Positions 21,944-31,501 of a stretch of DNA of 64,000 nt are shown here, piece after piece. Positions within the stretch are counted from its first letter, which is position 1. Each line of letters opens with the position of its first letter. This DNA is from Biomphalaria glabrata (lineage: Eukaryota; Mollusca; Gastropoda; Planorbidae): the NCBI RefSeq assembly GCF_947242115.1, contig NC_074716.1:3574001-3638000 (forward strand), written 5' to 3'. The notes under the pieces are model-generated. The model worked only from the letters and a program-made list of their open reading frames with translations, was not told the origin of the DNA and ran no database searches. The translations under genes were made by a program, and so were the position numbers.

Positions 21944-23389
21944 GTTCCCGGTCATTTCATCCCGGGTCACTTCATCCCCGGTCACTTCATCCCCGGTGTC
22001 ACCACCTCAAAGTTGGTGCCATAGAGTAGAAACCCTAATTCTGTATTGTGTATGTTAATTCCATATTGTGAATCTTATTCACAACCCATGTGGCACTAAG
22101 GTGAACACTTTTGACCTTAGGTGAACCAGAGAGTTAAAGGAAGTCAGTCCACATAGAGATCTTGTAGCAAGCACTTGTATTGAGTCACTTAAGATATAAG
22201 CAGTAGAGTTAGATGTTTAAAGTAGTTGGTTATAGAATAAGTACTAAGTTGTGATATTCGTATATTACTGTTGGATTAATACTGACCATTCCTGGGTCGA
22301 ATTGTATGGTGTATTCACTATGTGGTGTTATATTAAACTTATTGTGTCTGCTACACCCTGCGTCATTTTATTATTCTGTGATTTGTAACAAGAACCCAAT
22401 GTCACCACCACGCCTACATTGATAACCACAGCCATATTCATAACATATAAAATAACACGGTGACACCCGGTCACTTCATCCCCGGTCATTTCATCCCCTG
22501 GTCACTTCATCCCCTGGTCACTTCATCCCCGGTCATTTCATCCCCTGGTCACTTCATCCCCAGTCATTTCATCCCCTGATATTTTCATCATCTGATCATT
22601 TTTATCTAACAAATTGTAATTTAAAAAATCATGAAATGAGCAATATTTAATGGATTCATTTTTTTATTTAAATGACAAAATTGTAACACGTTAATGTTTA
22701 AAAGGAATTAAAGCAAAACTTATACAGGCGACATGATATCACGAGGATGGGTGAACTCCGCCTTTATAAGAAAAAAAATAAAACCTTATTTCAAGGCTAA
22801 AAATGAAAGTGAAACATGGTCGTACTTTCACCACACCTTGGCCTTTGATGATAAGTCATCAGCGGCACGGTCATAATTATTATAATCGCACTTCTATCTC
22901 TCAAATGATTTCCACTACTTTCACCACACCTTGGCCTTTGATGATAAGTTATCAGCGGCATGATCATAATTATTCTAATCGCACTTCTATCTCTCAAATC
23001 ATTTTTTACAACTTCCACCAAACCTTGGCCTTCGATCAGGATAATATTATGATATTACAACCCCCACATTCAATAGAAGCGCTTTAGCTAAGTACACACC
23101 CAGATTTACAATATAATATAAGATTTCTCAATAAGAAAACAAACTGAAAGAGGAAACACTGTAAACGCTTTAGTCATAAAATGTCAAAAAGCATTCTACA
23201 TAATCATATTTATATATAAAATATTTAATTGGGGATGAAATGACCGGGGATGAAGTGACCGGGGGATGAAGTGACCAGGGGATGAAATGACCGGGGATGA
23301 AGTGACCGGGGATGAAGTGACCAGGGATGAAGTGACTGGGGATGAAATGACCGGGGATGAAGTGACCGGGGATGAAATGACCGGTCACC
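21944..23389. mobile_element. non-autonomous DNA element with inverted terminal tandem repeats
   Basis: Both ends are arrays of a 16-18 bp unit (GGTCA(C/T)TTCATCCCC), plus orientation at 21944-21996 and 22466-22590, and inverted at 23232-23389. The outer ends are inverted (GGTCATTTCATCCC near each end). The 10-mer ATGGTTTATG flanks both sides (21934-21943 and 23390-23399), as expected of a target duplication; 9-10 bp would fit Mutator-like or foldback elements. The interior has about 2.5 copies of a ~115-bp unit (22830-23040, CCACACCTTGGCCTTTGATG...) and no transposase. A solo LTR interrupts the left array. Confidence 0.7.
21997..22465. mobile_element. solo LTR inserted in the left terminal array
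   Basis: A 469-bp segment starting TGTCACC and ending GGTGACA (perfect 7-bp inverted ends), flanked by a 5-bp duplication CCCGG (21992-21996, 22466-22470) derived from the repeat unit itself. It carries no coding sequence. The LTR form fits a Gypsy- or BEL-type element; the family is not determinable from the LTR alone. It is younger than the DNA element that contains it. Confidence 0.75.
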
Positions 23390-23399
23390 ATGGTTTATG

Positions 23400-24939
23400 A
23401 TGACCTGTCTAGCAATTTAGATCTATGCATCTATGCTTGGAACAAGATGGCAAGTGTAATAAGTTCTCGGTCTTTGAGAAAAACATGTATTTTTAAATAG
23501 AGAATATCCAAACCATAAACAGGAAAGTTTCCACAAAGCTGCTCAAAACATCAATATATTTTTGATGCATTTATTACAGAAATCAAACTTATCAGAGCTA
23601 GAGTCTTAACCACATGCATTTCTGAAAAATACTAGAAGATTTAGAAACAAAATATTCTGATGTAAACACTGGCTTAGCATGGGTAAGGTAATGAGAATAT
23701 AAAATCTGTGACTTTGTTACTAATATTTCTAATGAAGAGTGGAAGAGAGATATTTCATGTTTTTCATAATGACTATTGCTGTGAGTAGTGTCAATATGAA
23801 ATGTAAGTGCATGTTAAATCTTTTCAAACAAGGCTTTCCCATTTATCCAGGCAGGCAAGTGAAAACAGTTTTTTTTTGCTGAAAATTGAAACTATTTCTA
23901 GTGAAATGGTTAAAAATTCTATGCATGCCAGTGGCTGTATTTACACACTTAAAAAAACTTTGCTGCTAAACTTTCACATTATTTGGTACAAAAACAAATG
24001 TAAACAAGATTTTTTTTTGAGGAAACTAAACTAGTCTAATCGAAGGTTGAAAGTGAATGACTAATTTGACAGCAGTCCCAAGAATAACAACTTAAGTCAA
24101 CTAGTAAGCTAGTTCCACAGTTCCGGAATATACGCATGAGTTTAGCATTAAATTAAACATTAATTACAAATGTACATTTGCGGTGAAATGTGCTATAAAA
24201 GAAAATAGAAATCTCAAAAAATCGAAAAATTAGTTTCAGATATGTTGTAGTTCCTCATATAGGGGTGTGAAAAAGTGAATTATAATACAGTATAAATATC
24301 AATTAAACTGCCAGTATACACAGTTAGATAGCCCATTTTTCTAAGTTGTGCACACACACACACACACATATTTTATATATATATACATGCGCCCCCCCCC
24401 CCCCCCATTCCCCAATTTTTTTAATACGACCCTCGATACAAAAAGATTGCCCACACCTGATCTAGATCTATCTAATTATCTAGAGACTAGTAAAATCATA
24501 AAATCTAGCAAAGGAATAATTCTTTTATTGAAACTTATTCTAGTTCGCCAGTCATAGTAACTAATAGTAGACAGTAGTATTACTTCTAGATTTTACTAGA
24601 TCTAAATCTAGATCGATTTTTCTATTAATCTATGGACTATTACTAACTATTAGTTCTAGTACTATTAGTAACTATTACAGTAGTCTGAGTAGTCATACTT
24701 AGAATGACTTAGATTTAGATACTACTAGTTACTAGTCATACTCAACTCATACTCATAGATCATTTATCATTAGATGATAGTTGATACTATTGATAAGTTA
24801 AGTAAGTTCAACTCATAATTAATCATAATTATTGATAGTATACTTATTATATCTAGCTAAAAGCGGAAATTACCTCTATCTAGAATATAGTATTCTGATA
24901 ATTCTAGTATTATTATTATTATAATTTATACATTTATAC
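23400..24939. other. intergenic AT-rich DNA with simple repeats
   Basis: No coding region found. It holds a (CA)n tract near 24348-24368, a poly-C tract near 24391-24407, and TCTAGAT-rich filler from 24440. The stretch 24655-24765 recurs inverted at 31935-32050. Confidence 0.5.
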
Positions 24940-25525
24940 TGTTGTAAACCTGGTGGTCGCACAGATGGGGTAGTGCTGTGTGTTTTTAGCCTACCCAAAT
25001 CGCCACAGTCCAGCGCAGGAAGAGCGGTCAACTGTGACCAGTGACAGTACACGCCAGTTCGGCAACGACCTGTGTGTAAATATTACGCACGCAAGTCACA
25101 GCGATTGTGATCATTCTGAGTGGTCAAGAACGTTCCATCCGATTCTAGAAGGCCAGTAGAGACACTATATAAGAGCGAGTGTGTCAGAAAGACAGAACTT
25201 CACGTTACCTCGCAATGTGACCAGACGAGGCGAAGTTAGAGACAGACGGTGTGTGAAGTCAGACGGGGCAAGGCTAAGTTTTGGACAGTTAGTGTGATGT
25301 TGTTGCCAACTGTACAGTATTTGTAATGTATTTGAAATTAAACTGTTACTGTTACTTTGGAGCCCTGATGAGTTGTGAGGTTCTTTTAAGTTCGTTGTGT
25401 CGTGTGGTGCAGTGAGAAGAGAGCCTGGATAGATAGTTAAACTTACACTAACTTACAGTAGAGTAGAGCCAGTAGAGGCTCTACTAGAGCTAAGAGTAGG
25501 AGAGATTGTAACAATAACTGTTACA
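24940..25525. mobile_element. second solo LTR
   Basis: A 586-bp segment beginning TGTTGTAAACC and ending AACTGTTACA, flanked by the 4-bp duplication ATAC (24936-24939, 25526-25529). It has a TATA-like TATATAAGAGCG near 25167 and higher GC than its surroundings, as in a retroelement promoter. It contains no coding sequence and is not similar to the LTRs at 44698 or the solo LTR at 21997. A 4-bp duplication is usual for Ty3/Gypsy relatives; orientation is probably plus, judged from the TATA box. Confidence 0.65.
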
Positions 25526-25529
25526 ATAC

Positions 25530-26439
25530 TATAATTTATTATTATACTAGGTGCTTCGATAAACTGACCTAGATCCATTTTTTTTTTCTCCCAAAAAATG
25601 GCTGAAAAGTGTGTCAGCAGATTTTACCCTTTTTTTAGGGGTGGTCATTTACATCAAAGTTTTAGCATATTGTATTTGATTTGAGGACTAATTATGATTA
25701 CTTTTTGTAAACATAAGATATCAGAGATCATTTTTATTTGCTTTTGAAACCAATCTGTTAAATTTTTCTTAACAAAAGTTTATGTGAAAGTTGACATTTT
25801 TACAACTTTTTTCCTATAAAAGTTACAACAATGCTGTTTGCTACAATAATTTATCATATTATGAAATGTGTATATTTCAAATTTCATTAAATTCTCTTGG
25901 CGCACTTTAAAGATATTTGATATTAAAATTAACAAAGACAAAGAAGGGTAAAATTTTCTTTTTTAAATAAAATAAAAGTGTTTATGGTTACAACAATCTC
26001 ACTAATTCTATTGAATTTAGCATGTTAATATATATATGTTTGCTAAGTTTGAACTTTGTAGCTTGGCGCACTCTTTAGATATTAATTTTCAAAGTTGATG
26101 GTTAAAATCTATTTTTAGTAACAACCAACACTTTGATTTACTGGAAATGGTCAATTTCTGTCTATCACAAGCTATTTTTAGAAGCACACATAGGAATTTT
26201 TCATTTAGATTAACTTTTATAGTGTTTAAATGCTAGATTAAGGAGAGGGAATGTGTCTTTATTATAATGACTTTGTAATCTGCAAATTTTAAAGTAAAAG
26301 TTTAATTACTTAAAAAAATAATATTAAATATTACAATTTGTTTTTCATATTTTTAGCTCAGCGAACTAATAATTAATTTTTTTTTCTGTGTGTTGTTTTT
26401 TTTCTATTAATATACCTGTAAATTAATAGTTATCTTATC
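25530..26439. other. intergenic, no gene seen
   Basis: AT-rich DNA with T- and A-runs and no sustained frame. It ends at the 3' terminus of the CR1-like LINE, whose last bases are copies of AAGATA in the reverse orientation. Confidence 0.5.
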
Positions 26440-26498
26440 TTATATAATACAGACGTTACTTCAAAAAAGAAGATGATTACGTCCTACGCGTCATGCAT

Positions 26499-29400
26499 TT
26501 AGTCATGCATATTAACCAATGACTTAAATTCTGCCAAGTCACTGGTTTTCCTGGCTAGCTCAGGCAACCCATTCCATGCTCTAATAGCACTAGGGAAGAA
26601 GGAGTATTTGTACAAATTTGTCCTAGCATATGGGACGAGGAATGTGCCTTTATCTTTGTGTCTTTCAGAGTATTTTATTAAATTTTGTTTTTGTATTTGA
26701 AGATTATGGTTCAGTGTTTTATGTATGATTGCTACTTTACTTTTGAGCCTTCTGTCCTGAAGGCTTTCTAAATTTAGTGATTTTACTAAAGGTGTTACTC
26801 TAGTCAAATGTGAATATTCGTTTGTTATGAATCTCACTGCTCTATTTTGTGTCTGTTCCAGTTTCTTAATGTTTTCTTGAGTTGAGGGGTCCCAAACGGA
26901 GGATGCATATTCTATTATTGGCCTAACCAAGGTTAAGTAACATTTTAGTTTTATGTTCTTATTTGATTTATAGAAATTTCTTTTAATAAATCCTAATGCT
27001 TTGTTTGATTTTTTTGTAGTTTCATCAATATGTGGATTCCATGATAGTTTTTCATTTATTATAACACCTAGGTATTTTGCGTTTTTAGTCTGTGATACTG
27101 GTTTGCCATGAATAAGATAAGTGGAATTAATTTGTTTTAGTTTTTTTGTTACTCTTAACAACTGACATTTTTCTGGGTGGAAAGACATGCTCCAATTTGA
27201 TTCCCATTTCTGTAATTCATCTAATTCTCTTTGTAAAATATCTGTGTCTTGTGTTGTTTTTATTGTTCTATATATTATGCAATCGTCTGCAAATAATCTG
27301 ACTTTTGTTCCTGAACTAATGCAATTTGGTAAATCATTTATGTAAATTAAAAATAGTAGTGGACCCAAGACTGTACCTTGAGGTACACCTGAGTTTACTG
27401 TTATCGGTGTTGATTTAGAGCCATTTATTATTACAGTTTGTTCTCTCCCTATCAGAAAGTCTTTAATCCACTGATGCAGTGGACCATTAATGCCGAAATA
27501 TTTTAATTTTTTAAGCAAACTATGGTGGTGAACTTTGTCAAAAGCCTTAGAAAAATCTAGTAAGATAGCATCTATTTGTTCACTATTATCTAAACCTTTT
27601 GAAAAATCATCAATTAGTCCTATTAGTTGTGTTTCACATGATCTATATTTCCTAAAGCCATGTTGGTATGGTGTGAGGACATTATGTTTGTCTAAGTGGT
27701 TTATGATGTTGCTACATATTATGTGTTCTAGGATTTTACATGTGATGCTGGTAAGTGATACTGGTCTGTAGTTCCCTGGGTCAGATTTTTCTCCTTTTTT
27801 AAATAGGGGGGTGACATTAGCTTCTTTCCAGTCCTTTGGTACTCTGCCCTGGTTAAGTGAAGCCTGAAAGAGTATTTTGAACACTGGGGCTAGCTCATTA
27901 CTTAGTTCTTTGAGTAATCTAGCTGGAATACCATCAGGTCCAGAAGCTTTATTTGGTTTGGTGTTGGCTAATAGTTTTTGAATTCCATTTTCTTGTACTA
28001 CTATATCTTCTATGTTGTCTACTTGGTTCAAATTCAGTAATATGTCTTTGTCTCCTGGGGCTGAGAATGCTGATGCAAAGTATTTGTTTAGAATGTTTGC
28101 TTTAGTTTCATTATCATTATGTATTATGTTATGTTCATCTTTTAATGGCGCTACGCCTGTTGTTTCCATTTTCTTAGACTTAATGTATGACCATAGGTTT
28201 TTGTTGTTATCTTTAGATATTACATTGTTTATGTATTCACTCTGCAGCTGTCTGCTTACTTTTTGGGTTAAGTGTTTAATTTTTATATACTTTTTGTAAA
28301 CTCTTTCTGCATTAGTTTCTTTAAATTTTCTATAGAGGTTTTCCTTCTGTTTACAAAGCTTCTTTAGTCTATTATTAAACCAGCATTTATTTATTTTGTT
28401 TGATGTGTATTTAGTTGGTATATGATTTTCTATTATGCTTTTAAGATGGTTTTTAATGAAATTCCAGAGGTCATCGACTGGTTGGTTAATGTCTTTTTCT
28501 AATAAGAATGTTTGTTGAAAGTTTAGTGCAGCTTGGTGTAGTTGTGTTAGGTTACATTTATTCCAGAGTAAGATTTTTCTTTTGGGTTTTGTATTGGCTA
28601 CTGCTTTTATCTGACTGTGTATTTTTATGATCTCATGGTCTGATAGACCAGGGATAATTTCATAATCAACTACTAATCCAGGTCTGTTGGTTAAGAAGAG
28701 ATCTAATGTGTTGTTTAATCTAGTTGGCTTTTTAATGATTTGATCTAAACTTAGGTTGTGTAAAGTTTCTATGAAAAGCTCATTTATGTCCTTAAGGTTT
28801 TGGTGTTTATCTATGGTTAGTGTTTTCCAATTTATATCAGGTAGGTTGAAATCACCCATAATCCAAAAAACTGCATTTTTATTTGTCTCTTTAAGTGTAG
28901 TAATCTGATTACATAGTTCCTGCATGTATTCTAAACTAGAATTTGGTGGTCTGTAAATGCTGCCTATTATTAGGGATGTTGAGGTGGTATTAATTTTACA
29001 AAATGTTGATTCTACATTTTTTGAGTTAGGTAAGGTAATTTCTTCTGCTATAAGAGTGTTTTTTATTGCTAAAAGAACTCCTCCATGATTATCAGCCCTA
29101 TCTTTTCTAAAAATTTCATAATTACTATTGAAAATTTCTGCATTATAAATTTCAGGATGCAGCCAAGTTTCTGTTCCTGCAATTATGTCTGGTTTCTCAC
29201 ATTCTAATAAAATTTCTAAGTCTGCTGTTTTGTTCCTAATGCTTTGAAAATTTATAACTAAGGTTTTAAGGTATTTTGGTATTACTTCTTTAGTAGGTTT
29301 GTTTAGTGAGGCTGTTGTATTAATTTTAGTAGATTTAGGTTTAACAGGAGTGGATCTGGCTAGTGGTTGGTGAGTTTGGTTCGGGATGGTGTTTAGGATG

Positions 29401-29918
29401 TTGTATGGGTTAGAAGTGTCCGCATCAAAGGAATCAAACAGTCCTGATGTAAACTGAGGTAACCCACACGGTACACAGTGCCATGATGCGTCTTTGTTGC
29501 CTAAGGCATAATACACAGGTGTATTCATATGGAGACATGATGCATGGTACCATTCATCGCAGGTGTCACATTGAATGGCTTTCTGTTTCAGGGTGCATAT
29601 TTTTTTGCAGATGTTGCATCTATCTTTAGATCTAGGCCCTGGATTTGACTCTACATCTCCTGCCATTAATATTAACAGTGATAGGTATTTATTTCTGCTG
29701 TGTCTGATTGAGAACTTCCATTTGTGATGGGTAATCTTCTTTAATGTTATAGATGTGTATGTTAGGTTATTTTTGAAGTTGCATTGTTCTAAAGTGTGAT
29801 GATTGATTATGACTGTTGTTTCCTTTTTAAGTTTAGTGTTGACAAAGGTAGATCTAGTTCTGTGTTCAGCTAGTGTGCATTTGGTGATTATTAGGATAAA
29901 TAGCCAGAGCAATTTCAT
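26499..29918 (-). CDS. CR1-like LINE protein: signal peptide-like start, 2A, PHD, endonuclease, RT
   Basis: One open frame of 1139 codons on the reverse strand. It starts with a hydrophobic leader (MKLLWLFILIITKCTLA). A 2A-type motif GDVESNPGP is at residues 87-95 and a PHD-type zinc finger at about 101-152 (CNICKK..C..CDTCDEWYHASC...WHCVPC). The APE endonuclease is at about 220-430 (VINFQSIRNK, GTETWLH, MGDFNLPDINW, LSDHEII), and reverse transcriptase at about 650-930 (ASGPDGIPARLLKEL, YRPVSLTSI, FRKYRSCETQL, DFSKAFDKVHH, GVPQGTVLGPLLFLIYINDL, FADDCII). No RNase H is present, consistent with the CR1 group; some CR1 relatives are known to carry PHD fingers and 2A sequences. The 3' end lies near 26440, after a short UTR shared with 59370 and 38320. 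The copy looks intact and recent; it sits 1.6 kb upstream of ISCU, antisense to it. Confidence 0.9.
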   Translation of the reverse strand: MKLLWLFILIITKCTLAEHRTRSTFVNTKLKKETTVIINHHTLEQCNFKNNLTYTSITLKKITHHKWKFSIRHSRNKYLSLLILMAGDVESNPGPRSKDRCNICKKICTLKQKAIQCDTCDEWYHASCLHMNTPVYYALGNKDASWHCVPCGLPQFTSGLFDSFDADTSNPYNILNTIPNQTHQPLARSTPVKPKSTKINTTASLNKPTKEVIPKYLKTLVINFQSIRNKTADLEILLECEKPDIIAGTETWLHPEIYNAEIFNSNYEIFRKDRADNHGGVLLAIKNTLIAEEITLPNSKNVESTFCKINTTSTSLIIGSIYRPPNSSLEYMQELCNQITTLKETNKNAVFWIMGDFNLPDINWKTLTIDKHQNLKDINELFIETLHNLSLDQIIKKPTRLNNTLDLFLTNRPGLVVDYEIIPGLSDHEIIKIHSQIKAVANTKPKRKILLWNKCNLTQLHQAALNFQQTFLLEKDINQPVDDLWNFIKNHLKSIIENHIPTKYTSNKINKCWFNNRLKKLCKQKENLYRKFKETNAERVYKKYIKIKHLTQKVSRQLQSEYINNVISKDNNKNLWSYIKSKKMETTGVAPLKDEHNIIHNDNETKANILNKYFASAFSAPGDKDILLNLNQVDNIEDIVVQENGIQKLLANTKPNKASGPDGIPARLLKELSNELAPVFKILFQASLNQGRVPKDWKEANVTPLFKKGEKSDPGNYRPVSLTSITCKILEHIICSNIINHLDKHNVLTPYQHGFRKYRSCETQLIGLIDDFSKGLDNSEQIDAILLDFSKAFDKVHHHSLLKKLKYFGINGPLHQWIKDFLIGREQTVIINGSKSTPITVNSGVPQGTVLGPLLFLIYINDLPNCISSGTKVRLFADDCIIYRTIKTTQDTDILQRELDELQKWESNWSMSFHPEKCQLLRVTKKLKQINSTYLIHGKPVSQTKNAKYLGVIINEKLSWNPHIDETTKKSNKALGFIKRNFYKSNKNIKLKCYLTLVRPIIEYASSVWDPSTQENIKKLEQTQNRAVRFITNEYSHLTRVTPLVKSLNLESLQDRRLKSKVAIIHKTLNHNLQIQKQNLIKYSERHKDKGTFLVPYARTNLYKYSFFPSAIRAWNGLPELARKTSDLAEFKSLVNMHD
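29634..29660 (-). other. 2A (StopGo) peptide coding site in the CR1-like LINE
   Basis: The codons for GDVESNPGP match the 2A consensus D(V/I)ExNPGP, preceded by an aliphatic stretch (YLSLLILMA) as in functional 2A sequences. Known 2A peptides make the ribosome skip the Gly-Pro bond, here between residues 94 and 95, which would separate the N-terminal leader from the PHD-EN-RT protein. Confidence 0.82.
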
Positions 29919-29939
29919 GATGACTGTTCTTGATTTTAG

Positions 29940-31501
29940 TTTTTAAAGGAGTCTAGTCTAAATCTAGTTTAAGGTTTACAATGCCTAAGTTAAGTCTAAA
30001 TCTAAAGTGAAAGCTAGTTTACAATGACAATTAAATCAAATCAAATGGTTTATTAAATTCAAAATGTGGACCTAGACTAGATCTAGATTCTAGATCTAAT
30101 TCTAGATCAATATATTTACGTGTATAACTAACTACATAGAAAATTTAATAATAATAGTAATAATAATAATAATAATAATATTTAATAATAATAGTTAATA
30201 AATGAGTACATTATATTTTTAAAATGCTGAGCTATTATTGCACAAAAATTCAAGTAAAAAATCTTTTAATAACTTCTAAAAAAAATCGCAAGGTTTCTTT
30301 TTTATTTTATTGTCCGAAGCAAGAAATTTTTCATTTTCAATCTAATTTTTAAAGCATTTAAATTAAGGCATTTAAAATTATTAATTGCCAGTGCTCTACA
30401 AAAAGGTTAAAACTGTTTTTTTATGAAGTTTATGAAACTTATAGTCATTAAATTTTAGGAAATATTTTTCTGCGCAGTGCTATTTTCATTTATAATTTAT
30501 TAGAATTATCTATCTGCTGCATATAAATAGCTATTTAAATACAGTAGAATTATAATTAAACAAAATAAAACACAATACAGATCTGATTTGTTTTATTTGT
30601 GATTTTTGGGCTCATATGATAAAAAAATCACATATATTTATATTTTTTGTCAAAGGCTTTTTTATATATTAATTAACTTTTTTTCAAAGATTTTATTGCT
30701 TGGTCTTATTTTTTTAATTTATTTTAACAGAATACTGATTAATGTAAAAGAGTGTGAAGTTTCAACCCCATGTCCATATCTTTAAGACTTTTTATAATAC
30801 AGTTAATTTAAGAATTTAAGTTCAACTGTCAGTTGTTTCGGTCACAGATTTTTTTTTTATTTACAAAGGCTAATTTTTGGCCACTAAAAATGTAATTACT
30901 TCCCTCACAATTAACTCAGCAATATAAAATTTAAATTGGTATCATTGACATTGGAAAGCATTTCTCAAGCTCTATCTAACTAAATTACCTAATTATACTC
31001 ATTGATACTGATACTCAGTCACTCAGTGATACTGAGTCATAACTTTACATTATATTTATATTGACTATATTATAAATCTAATCTAAATCTAAACCTGGAA
31101 TTATAGACTCTATAATCTTTTTATCAATATCATCAGAATATCTCCATTAGATTTGTTTTCGTTTCAATAATAACACAAAATTTTTAAGTTACCAACTATC
31201 TAGATATAAATCTATGCATTAGATCAACTCTGGCGGAGAATTACTATTTAGCCGAGCTTTAGATTAGAATATTTATTTTTAACTTAAAATACATACGTAA
31301 TTTTATATGCTTAAAACTAATTGGTCTTAAAATAAATGTTTTTTTTTATTTTAAAGATTGAACTTACTGCAAATAGATTCTATTATTTTTACGTACAAGG
31401 TAATTGACATTATGATTATAGATAGCCATTCAATTACATCTTTTTGGTCCGTGCCATCAGTCAAAGTAGGCTAACTTTCGACTTTTCTATTGTAAACAGC
31501 G
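29940..31501. other. intergenic region upstream of ISCU
   Basis: AT-rich, with an (ATA/AAT)n tract near 30140-30190 and no coding frame. The last ~60 bases before 31502 (AGTAGGCTAACTTTCGAC) are less AT-rich and are where an ISCU promoter/5' UTR would be expected; no TATA box is evident. Confidence 0.45.

Noticed and set aside
24940-25525. Solo LTR as a relative of the 44698 LTR
   Set aside because: Lengths and ends differ (TGTTGTAAAC versus TGTAATGACAC) and no internal similarity is seen.
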